A stretch of DNA of 64,000 nucleotides. It comes from Pseudomonadota bacterium (lineage in GTDB: Bacteria > Pseudomonadota > Gammaproteobacteria > Steroidobacterales > JBCBZW01). Shown in pieces: positions 51,530-60,231 of this stretch. The notes under the pieces are model-generated. The model was not told where the DNA came from and made no database searches. It saw only the letters and a list, made by a program, of their open reading frames with translations. Every line of letters begins with the position of its first letter. Position 1 is the stretch's first letter. The DNA lies in NCBI GenBank assembly GCA_039815145.1, contig JBCBZW010000019.1, forward strand, positions 1 through 64,000, read 5' to 3'. Position numbers and translations under genes: made by a program.

Positions 51530-53647
51530 ATGACGCAACCTACCCCGACCTCACCAGCAGTCCACCTCAGCTTTGAGTACGATCCGTCGCTCGCCCTGAT
51601 CACGATCGACAACCCACCGGTGAATGGAATCTCCCAGGCGGTGCGCGAGGGGTTGCAGGGAGCGCTCAGCCAAGCGGCGCAAGCTCCAGCGGCCCGGGCC
51701 GTGCTCATCGTGTGCGCGGGCGACAACTTCCTCTCGGGGCAGGATATCCGGGAGTTCGGCGCACCCAGTGCTGCGCCTAGCCTGCGAGAGTTGTTCGGCC
51801 AGATGGATTCGCTGCCGATTCCGATCGTCGTGGCCGCCCACGGCGTGGCCCTGGGCGGGGGGATGGAACTGATGCTCTGCGCCGATCACCGTGTGGTAGC
51901 GAATGACACCTGGCTGGGCTTCCCCGAGATCAACTACGGATTGGTTCCGGGCGCCGGTGGCACGCAGCGATTGCCCCGCCTGATCGGCGCCCAGGCGGCG
52001 CTGGAACTGATGGCGGGCGGTAAGCGGATCCCGGCGAGCAAGGCGCTGGCACTGGGCCTGGTGGATGCGCTCTACGACTGTGGACGTTCTCCAGCGGCGG
52101 CTGCCGTCGACGCCGCACGCGAGCTGTTGCAGCAAGGCGCCCTGCGCCGGCGCGTCAGCGATCGCGGCGTAGACGCGCAGAGCGCGGGCGAGGCCTTCGA
52201 CCGAGCCGCGGCAAAGCTGCTCGCGCGCAGCCGCGGGTATCGCACGCCGGGGCGTTTGGTCAGCTGCGTGCGCGCGGCGAGCGCCGCCACCTTCGAGGAT
52301 GGCTTGGCGGTGGAGGCGGCCGAGCACGAGGCTTGTAGTGAGGATCTGCAGCATACGGCCATGCTGCACATGTTCTTCGCCGAGCGCCGGGCACGACAGC
52401 TGCCCGCCGCCGCGCACGGCGCGGCCGACGCGCTGGAGAAGGTGGCGGTCATCGGCGCTGGCACCATGGGGATCGGCATCGCCCTCGCCTCCCTGCACGC
52501 AGGGCTCGAGGTCACGCTCTATGACCAGAACGACGAGGCCACCCAGCGCGCACGGCAACAGATCGACAGGCTGCTGAGTCGCGACGTGGAGCGGCAGCGC
52601 CTCACCCAGGACCAGGCGGATGCGCGCAAGGCGCGCTTGCGGATCACCGACGAACTCGCGCAGCTCGGGGCGCCACAGGTGGTGATCGAGGCGGTGTTCG
52701 AGGACCTCGCCTTGAAGCAACAGGTGTTTCGCGACCTCGACGCAGCCCTGCCCGACGCGGCGCTTCTCGCCAGTAATACATCGACCCTCGATGTGGCTGC
52801 GATCGCCCAGGCGACGACGCGACCCGAGCGAGTGGTCGGCTTGCATTTCTTCTCGCCCGCGCACCTGATGCCCCTGGTCGAGGTGGTCGCCGGGGACTGG
52901 AACCACGAGGCCAGCGCACATCTCGCCAGGGATCTCACCCGCCGCCTGAACAAGGTGGGCGTGGTGGTCGGCAATGGCTTCGGCTTTGTCGGCAACCGAA
53001 TGCTCTACGCCTACGGGCGCGAGAATCAGCTAATGCTGCTGGAAGGCGCCGAGCCACAGCAGATCGATGAAGTGCTCGAACACTTCGGCTTCGCCATGGG
53101 ACCAAACGCCGTGGGCGACCTGGCCGGTCTCGATGTGGGTTACCGGGCTCGCCGCGCGTGGACCGAGCGCCCTGACGATCCGCGCTTCTATCGGGTGGCC
53201 GATGCATTGGTGGAAGCGGGGCGCCTCGGGCAGAAGACCGGGGCCGGCTGCTACCGCTACGAGGCGGGAAGCCGTAAGCCCCTCCCCGACCCCGCCACGG
53301 ACGCCCTCATTCGCCAGGAGGCGCAGCGCCTGGGCGTTGCCCAGCGCGAGATCACCGATGAGGAGATCCTCGAGCGCTGCCTCTTCGCGCTGGCGGTGGA
53401 GGGAAGCCGTCTGCTGGAGATGGGCATAGCCGGCTCCGCCTCCGATATCGATGTCATCTGGTGCAACGGCTACGGTTTTCCTCGCCACCACGGTGGCCCG
53501 ATGCACTTCGCTGAGCAATGCGGGCTCGATGAGGTGATCGAGGCCGCTGAACGCTACGGTGTCGCGACGGGGCAGGAGGATGAGTGGCGAATCCCGGCAA
53601 GCCTGCGAGCGGCCGCGCAGGGCGCAGGGCGCTTCACGGAGCGGTAG
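51530..53647 (+). CDS. Fused enoyl-CoA hydratase/3-hydroxyacyl-CoA dehydrogenase
   Basis: A 705-residue bifunctional enzyme. Residues 1-190 form a crotonase domain with the oxyanion segment HGVALGGGMELML and both catalytic Glu residues (113 and 133, the latter in FPEINYGLVPGAGGTQRLP). From about 303 comes an NAD-binding 3-hydroxyacyl-CoA dehydrogenase (VAVIGAGTMGIGIALAS, G309-x-G-x-x-G314), then two C-terminal helical domains. It begins 11 bp after paaE, so it likely performs the PaaF and PaaH steps of the phenylacetate pathway in one chain. General fatty-acid oxidation is an alternative role. Confidence 0.9.
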   Translation: MTQPTPTSPAVHLSFEYDPSLALITIDNPPVNGISQAVREGLQGALSQAAQAPAARAVLIVCAGDNFLSGQDIREFGAPSAAPSLRELFGQMDSLPIPIVVAAHGVALGGGMELMLCADHRVVANDTWLGFPEINYGLVPGAGGTQRLPRLIGAQAALELMAGGKRIPASKALALGLVDALYDCGRSPAAAAVDAARELLQQGALRRRVSDRGVDAQSAGEAFDRAAAKLLARSRGYRTPGRLVSCVRAASAATFEDGLAVEAAEHEACSEDLQHTAMLHMFFAERRARQLPAAAHGAADALEKVAVIGAGTMGIGIALASLHAGLEVTLYDQNDEATQRARQQIDRLLSRDVERQRLTQDQADARKARLRITDELAQLGAPQVVIEAVFEDLALKQQVFRDLDAALPDAALLASNTSTLDVAAIAQATTRPERVVGLHFFSPAHLMPLVEVVAGDWNHEASAHLARDLTRRLNKVGVVVGNGFGFVGNRMLYAYGRENQLMLLEGAEPQQIDEVLEHFGFAMGPNAVGDLAGLDVGYRARRAWTERPDDPRFYRVADALVEAGRLGQKTGAGCYRYEAGSRKPLPDPATDALIRQEAQRLGVAQREITDEEILERCLFALAVEGSRLLEMGIAGSASDIDVIWCNGYGFPRHHGGPMHFAEQCGLDEVIEAAERYGVATGQEDEWRIPASLRAAAQGAGRFTER

Positions 53648-53694
53648 ACTACGGCGTTTGCTTCACCCCAGCCCTTGCCGCGGAGCCCGCGCCC

Positions 53695-54903
53695 ATGATG
53701 TTCGACGCCCTCACTCCCAACCCGCCCGATCCCATCCTGGCGCTCATGGAGCGCTACCGCGCGGACACCAGCCCGCAAAAGCTCGACCTCGGCATCGGCG
53801 TCTACACAGATGAGCACGGCGTGACCCCCGTGTTTCCCTCCGTCCTCGAGGGTGAGCGACGGGTGCTGGCGAAGCAGACCACCAAGACCTACGTGGGCAT
53901 CGCTGGGGATCCGCAGTTCTGCGATCTGCACCAGGCCCTGACCTTTGGCGAGGATCACCCCGCCCGCCGCGATGGCCGCTTGCGCACGATTCAAACCCCC
54001 GGTGGCTCAGGCGGGTTACGGGTGGCCGCGGAACTGCTCAACCGCGCGGCGAAGCCGCCCACGGTGTGGGTGAGCACGCCGACCTGGGCCAACCACGTGC
54101 CGCTGCTGAGCTCCGTCGGCGTGCAGCTGAAGAAGTACCGCTACTACGACGAGACCACCCACGCGGTGAACATCGAGGGCATGCTCGAGGACATCGCCGA
54201 GGCGCACGCCGGGGATCTCATCCTGCTCCACGGCTGCTGCCACAACCCCACAGGCGCCGACCTCACGCAAGCCCAGTGGACGCAGGTCACCGACCTCATC
54301 CTGGAACGCAATCTGGTTCCCTTCGTCGACCTGGCCTACCAGGGCTTCGGTCGCGACGTGGACGGCGACGTGGCGGGCGTGCGCGCCATGGCCGAGCGCG
54401 TGCCCGAGATGCTGGTGGTGGCGTCCTGCTCGAAGAATTTCAGCCTCTACCGAGAGCGCACCGGCTCCCTCAGCGTGCTGTCGCGCGATGCGGCCACGGC
54501 CGGTGTCGTGGCCAGCAACATGTCGGCCGTGGCCCGCAGCATGTACTCGATGCCGCCCCACCACGGCGCCGGCATCGTGGCCGAGGTGCTGAGCGATGCG
54601 GATCTAAAAGCCCAGTGGCGTGGCGAAGTGACCGCCGTATGCAAGCGGGTCGCCGCCCTTCGCAGCACCTTGGCGGAGGCTCTGAACGCCCACGTGCCCG
54701 GCCGGGACTTCACGTTTCTTACCCAACAGCAGGGCATGTTCTCGCTGCTGGGCGTGCCTCGGGAGGTGATCGACCGCCTGAGCGACGAACATCACATCTA
54801 CATCGTGGGCTCGGGGCGCATGAATCTGGCGGGGCTGCCGGCCCAGCGGGTGGGCGATCTGGCCGCCGCCGTGGCGGAGTCGATCGAAGCGACCGCCACC
54901 TAG
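53695..54903 (+). CDS. Aromatic/aspartate-type aminotransferase
   Basis: This 402-residue PLP enzyme belongs to class I aminotransferases of the AspC/TyrB type. It has LDLGIGVYTDEHGVTPVFPSV, GGSGGLRVAAELL, LHGCCHNPTGADLT, the PLP Lys in VASCSKNFSLYRERTGSLSV, and GMFSLLG. Substrate preference between aspartate and aromatic amino acids cannot be fixed by eye. It sits 47 bp after the paa-linked dehydrogenase on the same strand, which suggests transamination of phenylalanine to phenylpyruvate. Confidence 0.88.
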   Translation: MMFDALTPNPPDPILALMERYRADTSPQKLDLGIGVYTDEHGVTPVFPSVLEGERRVLAKQTTKTYVGIAGDPQFCDLHQALTFGEDHPARRDGRLRTIQTPGGSGGLRVAAELLNRAAKPPTVWVSTPTWANHVPLLSSVGVQLKKYRYYDETTHAVNIEGMLEDIAEAHAGDLILLHGCCHNPTGADLTQAQWTQVTDLILERNLVPFVDLAYQGFGRDVDGDVAGVRAMAERVPEMLVVASCSKNFSLYRERTGSLSVLSRDAATAGVVASNMSAVARSMYSMPPHHGAGIVAEVLSDADLKAQWRGEVTAVCKRVAALRSTLAEALNAHVPGRDFTFLTQQQGMFSLLGVPREVIDRLSDEHHIYIVGSGRMNLAGLPAQRVGDLAAAVAESIEATAT

Positions 54904-54927
54904 GGCTGAAGATCGGTCGCCGGCGCC

Positions 54928-56247
54928 CTAGGCGTCCGGCCGTTCCGTGTTCCACCCCTCGAGGGTGGACACCACCTTGCCGAGAAAGCGGTTGGCCTGA
55001 TACGCGTCCAACACGCGATGGTCGAGCGACAGGGTCAGGTAACACAGGGGGGCGATGCGGATCACGTCTTCGCCCTCGATCTCCCTGACCACCACCTCCT
55101 TGCGCAACTTGCCGATGCCGAGGATGGCCGACTGCGGTTGGTTGATGATCACCGGTGCCGCAAGCACGCTGCCGCTCACCCCGTGGTTGGAGATGGTGAA
55201 CGTGCCGCCGTCCATGTCCTTTGCGGTCAGCGAGCGCGACCTGGCGCGGTCGGTCATGTCAGCGATGCCCTGGGCAATGCCGAATAGATTTCGTTGGTGC
55301 ACGTCGCGGAGCACCGGCACCACCAGGCCCTCATCCCCCAGGGCCACAGCCAACCCGATGTGGATCTCCTCCCACAGGAGCAGGTCATCGCCGTCGAGGG
55401 AACTGTTCACCTCGGGCACCTCGCGCAGGGCCTGCGCCGTCGCCGCCACGAAGTACGCGCTCAGGGTGAGGTCCACGCCACGCTGGCGATAGTCGTCGCG
55501 GTGCGCCTTACGATGGGCGAGCACACGGGACATGTCGCATTCGAACACCGTGGTGACATGGGGCGCCGTGTGCAGCAGGCTGCGCGAGAGGTGCTCGGCG
55601 ATGGCGCGACGCATGGGGCTGAGGGGAACCCGACGCGACGCGCCATCGTCGGCGCGGCTGGACGCAGGACGAGGGTCGCTCGTCACGCCCTGGGGATCAT
55701 TGCTGTCGTTGTGGCGGCGGGCACCTGATTGGCGATCGAGGTAGCCGCGGACGTCGGCGGCGCTCAAGCGACCGTCGCGACCGGAGCCGCGCACGCTCGC
55801 CAGCAGGGTGGTGAGATCGAGGTGGTTCTCGGCCACCAGGCGCTTCACGGCGGGGCTCAGGCGACGGCTTGCATCAGGCCCACCGTTGCGTACGCCCACC
55901 GTTGGTGGGTCGCTTGCTTCCGTCACGGGTGTCGGGGAAGCGTCGGTGCCTTCCACGTCGCCGCCGCGCGAAAGGCGCGCGACCACGGCGCCGCCCGGCA
56001 GGTCATCACCCGGCTGGAAGCACCACTGCGCCAGGACGCCGTCGCAGGGGGCGGCGAGCTCCACTACCACCTTGTCCGTTTCCACTTCGGCGATGGGCTC
56101 GTGGGCCTGCACGGCATCACCCACGCCCTTCAGGCAGGTGCCGAGGACGGCGCGGGTCCCGTCCTGAAGGTCTTGCTCCATGCTCACGCAGACCAGGTCG
56201 TCGCCGGTCACAGTGCCATCGGCGATGGCCGGATCGTCCGTGTGCAC
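54928..56247 (-). CDS. 2-oxoacid dehydrogenase E2 (dihydrolipoamide acyltransferase)
   Basis: The 439-residue E2 has one N-terminal lipoyl domain (ETDKVVVE, Lys59 lipoylated), a peripheral-subunit-binding domain (SRRLSPAVKRLVAENHLDLTTL, about 165-205) and a C-terminal acyltransferase with LSLDHRVLDAYQANRFL (His410, Asp414). The usual Gly after the Asp is Ala here. The GTG start lies 2 bp after the E1 stop. It most resembles branched-chain (Bkd) E2 proteins. No E3 gene is adjacent, so the complex must borrow lipoamide dehydrogenase. Confidence 0.9.
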   Translation of the reverse strand: MHTDDPAIADGTVTGDDLVCVSMEQDLQDGTRAVLGTCLKGVGDAVQAHEPIAEVETDKVVVELAAPCDGVLAQWCFQPGDDLPGGAVVARLSRGGDVEGTDASPTPVTEASDPPTVGVRNGGPDASRRLSPAVKRLVAENHLDLTTLLASVRGSGRDGRLSAADVRGYLDRQSGARRHNDSNDPQGVTSDPRPASSRADDGASRRVPLSPMRRAIAEHLSRSLLHTAPHVTTVFECDMSRVLAHRKAHRDDYRQRGVDLTLSAYFVAATAQALREVPEVNSSLDGDDLLLWEEIHIGLAVALGDEGLVVPVLRDVHQRNLFGIAQGIADMTDRARSRSLTAKDMDGGTFTISNHGVSGSVLAAPVIINQPQSAILGIGKLRKEVVVREIEGEDVIRIAPLCYLTLSLDHRVLDAYQANRFLGKVVSTLEGWNTERPDA

Positions 56248-56249
56248 GC

Positions 56250-58370
56250 TCAAAACTCCAGCAGCGCGCGCAGGGCGTGCTCGATATCCTTGGGCGTGGG
56301 TACCGCCGCCTCCAACAGCGCGGGACTGTGGGGGCTCGGGATGTCGGCCATGGCCAGGCGCCGTACCGGCGCGTCCAGGGCGAAGAAGGCCTCGTCCGTG
56401 ATCGTCGCAGCGATCTCTGCACCGAAGCCTGCCGTTAGGTTGTCCTCGTGCACGATCAGGCAACGACCCGTACGCTGGACAGAACTCAGGACGCACTCGC
56501 GATCCCAGGGCACCAGGGTGCGAAGATCGATGACTTCCACCTCTCCCACGCCCGCCGCCGCCAGCGTGGTGCAGGCCTGCTCGGCGCGGGCCACCATCGC
56601 GCCCCAGGTGACGAGCGTCACGGCATCGCCTGGTCGCACCACACGCGCCTGTCCGAAGGGCAAGACGTAGTCATCGCCGGGGTATTCCGTGCGCGCGCTC
56701 GCCGCGTCCAGGAGGGCGCGATGCTCGAAGAAGATTACCGGGTCGTCGCCGCGCAAGGCGCTGCGCAGCAGGCCCGTGGCATCCTCGGCATTCGAGGGGA
56801 ACGCGAGTTTCCAGCCCACCGCGTGCGCCCACTTCACCTCGCCCGTCTGGCTGTGCCAGGGGTCGCCGCAGCGGAAAAAGCCCCCGGGCATGCGAACCAC
56901 GATCGGCGCCGCGAAGCGGTTGCCCGTGCGCCAGCGCATGCTCCCGCAGTCGTTGAGTTGCTCCTCGGCCGGATCGGCGTACTTACGGAACTGAATCTCC
57001 GGCACGGGCAGCAGGCCCGCCATGGCCATGCCGACGGCGCGACCGATGATTCCCTCCTCGTTGAGGCTGGTGTCGAAGACTCGCGCCTCGCCGTGACGTT
57101 GGGCGAGCCCTAAGGTGGCGCCGTGTACGCCGCCCTTCGCTCCCACATCCTCACCGAACACGATCATTCGCTCGTTGCGGCTGAGCTCCGCGTCGAGGGT
57201 GCGGCGAATGGCGGCCAGCATGTTCACCCGTCCTGGCTGCGCCTGCACCTCGCGACTGCCGGCGAGCGGCGCGACCCCAACGCCGCGCAGACCACCGATC
57301 TGTTGCGCTTCCTGCGGATCGGAGAAGACGAAGCGGGTCACCGTAGCCGGATCCAGGCTCGGCCTCGCCAGCGCACGGTCCAGGGCATTCTCCACGGTGG
57401 CGCTCGCCACCTCCGCGTGCACCTGCCAGTCGTGCTCGCTCATCTGCGTGGGCACGAGAAAGTCGTGAAGGCGCGCGAGTGGGTCGCGGTGCCCCTCCGC
57501 CTCCAGTTCGGCGTCAGGCCGGTAGGCTTGCGTGTCCTGCGCCGAGTGCCCGCTCAGTCGGGGGACGGAAAGACGCAGCATGGCGGGGCGACGCTGACCT
57601 CTCACGTACGCCACGGCGTCGCTGATCGTCGTCGCCGCGATCTCGGGCTGCGTGCCGTCGCCGTCGAAGATCTCGAGGTTGCCGTAGCTCGCCAGGTTGG
57701 CGGCGATGTTGCCGCCAGGGGTTTGCACGGTCGAGGGCACGGAGATGCCGTAGCCGTTGTCTTCCACGAAGAACAGCATGGGCAGGCTCTGGGCCGTGGC
57801 GATGTTGAGCGCCGACCAAAAGCCGTTGGTCGCGCAGGACGCATCACCGCCCATCGCGACGGCGATCGCCTCGTCGCACGCCTCACCCAAGGCCTGCTCG
57901 CGGTAGCGCAAGGCTTGGGCCCAGCCCGCGATCGGCGTGTACTGAGCACCCACGCCGCCGCACATGGGCAGCATCTTCGGTCCGTTGGGGTTCGGGAGGT
58001 TGAAGACCACGCCGATGTCGCGGCCATCGCTGAACCCGCCTACCTTCATCAAGGGCCCGGCGAGCGCCTCCTCAGGATCCAGGCCGAGGCCGAGCATCAT
58101 CGGCCGCGAGCGGTAGTAGCCGTTCACCGCATCGGCCGGGTTATTCAGACGCTGAGCGAGGAGGAGTTGGGCGAGATCGTGACCGCGAGCGGAGAACTGA
58201 TAGAAGAGCTTGCCTTGGGGGAGCAGTTGCTCTTCCTCGATCGAATCGAGGGCGCGGGAGAGCAGCATCAGTCGGGCGACTTCGGGCCAATCGAAGCTCG
58301 CGCTGCCGGCGCCACTGGAACGGCTCCCGTTGCCGCTGCCGCTGCCGCGTAAGGGGGTTGCTGCCGCCAT
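56250..58370 (-). CDS. 2-oxoacid dehydrogenase E1, fused alpha-beta subunits
   Basis: A 706-residue fusion of E1-alpha and E1-beta. The ThDP motif lies at about 174-205 (MGGDASCATNGFWSALN ... VEDNGYGIS). The beta part starts near residue 380 (VNMLAAIRRTLDAELSRNERMIVFGEDVG) and ends with the transketolase C-terminal domain. Fused forms occur in the branched-chain 2-oxoacid dehydrogenase group. ATG 58370 is followed by a Gly/Ser-rich linker; upstream frame has no homology. It is divergent from an Lrp regulator and heads the E1-E2 operon. Confidence 0.9.
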   Translation of the reverse strand: MAAATPLRGSGSGNGSRSSGAGSASFDWPEVARLMLLSRALDSIEEEQLLPQGKLFYQFSARGHDLAQLLLAQRLNNPADAVNGYYRSRPMMLGLGLDPEEALAGPLMKVGGFSDGRDIGVVFNLPNPNGPKMLPMCGGVGAQYTPIAGWAQALRYREQALGEACDEAIAVAMGGDASCATNGFWSALNIATAQSLPMLFFVEDNGYGISVPSTVQTPGGNIAANLASYGNLEIFDGDGTQPEIAATTISDAVAYVRGQRRPAMLRLSVPRLSGHSAQDTQAYRPDAELEAEGHRDPLARLHDFLVPTQMSEHDWQVHAEVASATVENALDRALARPSLDPATVTRFVFSDPQEAQQIGGLRGVGVAPLAGSREVQAQPGRVNMLAAIRRTLDAELSRNERMIVFGEDVGAKGGVHGATLGLAQRHGEARVFDTSLNEEGIIGRAVGMAMAGLLPVPEIQFRKYADPAEEQLNDCGSMRWRTGNRFAAPIVVRMPGGFFRCGDPWHSQTGEVKWAHAVGWKLAFPSNAEDATGLLRSALRGDDPVIFFEHRALLDAASARTEYPGDDYVLPFGQARVVRPGDAVTLVTWGAMVARAEQACTTLAAAGVGEVEVIDLRTLVPWDRECVLSSVQRTGRCLIVHEDNLTAGFGAEIAATITDEAFFALDAPVRRLAMADIPSPHSPALLEAAVPTPKDIEHALRALLEF

Positions 58371-58438
58371 CTCGCTCGCTCCGCGTTCGCTGGTTTCAGG
58401 AAGTGTAGAGCGCAAAGCCGGCAAGGTGCTGCCCTTTT

Positions 58439-58449
58439 CTTTGGCAAAG
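58439..58449. promoter_or_regulatory. Palindrome in the E1/lrp divergent promoter region
   Basis: CTTTG-G-CAAAG is a perfect palindrome in the 130-bp gap between E1 and lrp, with further AT-rich sequence (58460-58475) alongside. Lrp-type regulators often bind such loosely conserved sites. Confidence 0.35.
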
Positions 58450-58500
58450 CAGCGCAGCATTAGTAGAATATTGCTCCAGGAGAGGTATGGGGAAAAGAAT

Positions 58501-58977
58501 GTGCCCTCGGAATTGGATGACGCGGACTTCCGCATCCTGCAGCAACTGCAGGAAAATGCGCGCCTCTCGAACAAGGCTTTGGCCGAGCGGGTAGCGCTCT
58601 CGGCCTCCCCCTGTTGGCGGCGAGTACGCGAGCTCGAGGAACAGGGGGTGATTACGGACTACGTGACGCGCCTGGATCGCCATCGCCTCGGCTATCGTAT
58701 TCTGGCGCTCGCCAGCGTCTCACTGGAGAACCACCACACCGAGTCGGTCGCCGCCTTCGACGCGGCCATCCAAACCTGGCCGGAGGTGCTCGAGTGCCAC
58801 AAGATCAGCGGCGCTTACGACTACATGCTGAAAGTGGTGGCCGAGGACCTCGCCAGCTACGACGAGTTCATCTCCAAGCGCGTGTTGCAGTTGCCATGCG
58901 TGCGGGAGCTGAACACCACCTTTTCGATGCGAGAGATGAAGAGCACCACTCGCCTCCCACTACCCGGCGACACGTGA
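58501..58977 (+). CDS. Lrp/AsnC family regulator (BkdR-like)
   Basis: This 158-residue regulator has the Lrp helix-turn-helix (LDDADFRILQQLQENARLSNKALAERVALSASPCWRRVRELEEQGVI) and the RAM ligand domain (VLECHKISGAYDYMLKVVAEDLASYDEFI). The GTG at 58501 has GGGGA seven bases upstream and gives the normal N terminus. Divergence from the E1-E2 operon mirrors bkdR of pseudomonads, where Lrp-like protein activates branched-chain keto-acid dehydrogenase genes. The ligand may be an amino acid such as Leu or Phe. Confidence 0.92.
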   Translation: MPSELDDADFRILQQLQENARLSNKALAERVALSASPCWRRVRELEEQGVITDYVTRLDRHRLGYRILALASVSLENHHTESVAAFDAAIQTWPEVLECHKISGAYDYMLKVVAEDLASYDEFISKRVLQLPCVRELNTTFSMREMKSTTRLPLPGDT

Positions 58978-59018
58978 ACGAACGCGAGAACTTGTCAGCG
59001 CCCGTGGAGGGTGGTCAA

Positions 59019-59099
59019 ATGCTGGCCATGAACGTGATCGCGCCCCTCGCCACCCGTCGCCGACTGCGACGCCGACGCTCCCGAGCCTTCTCCGGGTAG
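59019..59099 (+). CDS. Arginine-rich leader peptide of the arg operon (candidate)
   Basis: A 26-codon ORF begins at ATG 59019 with GGAGG (59006-59010) eight bases upstream, an ideal ribosome site. It ends with TAG at 59097. Codons 13-22 read RRRLRRRRSR: eight Arg codons out of ten, four of them CGA. The peptide has no other recognisable feature. It lies 41 bp after lrp and 120 bp before the arg operon, and is followed by mutually exclusive hairpins and an intrinsic terminator. This is exactly the layout of an amino-acid attenuator leader. An initiating ATG at 59028 is also possible. Confidence 0.75.
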   Translation: MLAMNVIAPLATRRRLRRRRSRAFSG

Positions 59100-59168
59100 A
59101 GCACGCGCGCGCAGGCATAACAGGCCGCACACCGTTCCTCGAAAACCCGGCATCCGCTGGGTTTTTTT
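59052..59168 (+). promoter_or_regulatory. Candidate arginine transcription attenuator
   Basis: Three short segments can pair alternatively. Segment 1 ACCCG (59052-59056, at the start of the Arg run) can pair with segment 2 CGGGT (59093-59097, overlapping the leader stop). Segment 2 extended, CCGGGT (59092-59097), can instead pair with ACCCGG (59145-59150), which is the 5' arm of the terminator. CCCG (59080-59083) is another partner for segment 2. A ribosome stalled on Arg codons would free segment 2 and prevent the terminator; one reaching the stop codon would cover it and allow termination. Pairings are seen; regulation is inferred. Confidence 0.65.
59142..59168 (+). terminator. Intrinsic terminator before argF'
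   Basis: AAAACCCGGC (59142-59151) and GCTGGGTTTT (59156-59165) form a ten-pair stem with one G-U and an ATCC loop, directly followed by the rest of a seven-T run (59162-59168). It is the best intrinsic terminator in the window. It lies upstream of an operon rather than after one, supporting an attenuator role, though it could also end lrp transcripts. Confidence 0.85.
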
Positions 59169-59223
59169 ACATCTGAAGCTCAGTCCGCCGCCGCCCACAC
59201 CTTCTCGACTGGACCCAAAACGC

Positions 59224-60231
59224 ATGCGACATTTCCTGACCACCGCCGACTGGTCACGTGACGAGTTAGCCCATCTGCTGGATGAGGCGAGCAAGCTCAA
59301 GCAGGCGCGCTACGGCGACGCCCTCGCCAACCGCAGCATCGCCCTGCTCTTCTTCAACCCATCCCTGCGCACGCGCACGTCCTTCGAGCTCGGCATGCAT
59401 CAGCTCGGCGGCAAGGCGATCGTGCTCCAACCGGGCAAGGACGCCTGGGGTATCGAATTCGAGCCGGGGGCGATCATGGACGGCGAGGCAGAGGAGCACA
59501 TGAGCGAGGTGGCGGGTGTGCTCTCGCGGTACGTGGATCTGATCGGCGTGCGCGCCTTCCCCAAGTTCCAGGATTGGCACGTCGACCGCGAGGACCGTCT
59601 CCTCAACGCCCTGGCGACCCACGCCAGCGTGCCGGTGATCAACATGGAGACGATCACCCATCCCTGCCAGGAGCTGGCCCTGATGCTCACCCTCAAGGAG
59701 CACCTCGGGCGCCTGGAGGGGCGTCGCTTCCTGCTCACCTGGACCTACCATCCGAAGCCCCTGAACACAGCGGTAGCGAACTCCGCCCTGCTCATCGCCG
59801 CCAAGTTCGGCATGGACGTGACCTTGCTGTGTCCCAACCAGGACTACCTGCTGGACGAGCGGTACATGCACCTAGGGGAGGCGTTCACTCAACAGAACGG
59901 CCGATCGCTGACCGTGACCCACGACGTCGACAAGGCGTACGAAGGGGCTGAAGTGGTCTACGCCAAGAGCTGGGGGGCGCTGCCCTACTTCGGCCGCTGG
60001 GAGGAGGAGAAACCCGTGCGCGAGGCGCACCGCCATTTCATGGTGGACGAGGCGAAGATGGCGCGGACCGACGGCGCCCTGTTCAGCCACTGCCTGCCCG
60101 TGCGCCGCAACGTGAAGGTGAGCGACGCGGTCCTCGACTCGCCGGCCTGCGTGGCCATCGATGAGGCGGAGAACCGTCTCCACGTGCAGAAAGCCCTGAT
60201 GATCGATCTACTGCAGAGGAATGGCGCATGA
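59224..60231 (+). CDS. argF': N-acetylornithine carbamoyltransferase
   Basis: This 335-residue transcarbamylase makes N-acetylcitrulline from N-acetylornithine and carbamoyl phosphate. The carbamoyl-phosphate loop is SLRTRTSFELGMHQLGG, rather than the STRTR of ordinary OTCase. LQPGKDAWGIEF, MDGEAEEH, TWTYHPKPLNTAVANSALL and SHCLPVRRNVK match the Xanthomonas AOTCase. The Glu pair in AEEH covers the residue (Glu92 there) that selects acetyl- over succinyl-ornithine. ATG 59224 starts the conserved MRHFLTTADWSRDEL. It is first in a tightly overlapping operon behind the leader. Confidence 0.93.
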   Translation: MRHFLTTADWSRDELAHLLDEASKLKQARYGDALANRSIALLFFNPSLRTRTSFELGMHQLGGKAIVLQPGKDAWGIEFEPGAIMDGEAEEHMSEVAGVLSRYVDLIGVRAFPKFQDWHVDREDRLLNALATHASVPVINMETITHPCQELALMLTLKEHLGRLEGRRFLLTWTYHPKPLNTAVANSALLIAAKFGMDVTLLCPNQDYLLDERYMHLGEAFTQQNGRSLTVTHDVDKAYEGAEVVYAKSWGALPYFGRWEEEKPVREAHRHFMVDEAKMARTDGALFSHCLPVRRNVKVSDAVLDSPACVAIDEAENRLHVQKALMIDLLQRNGA

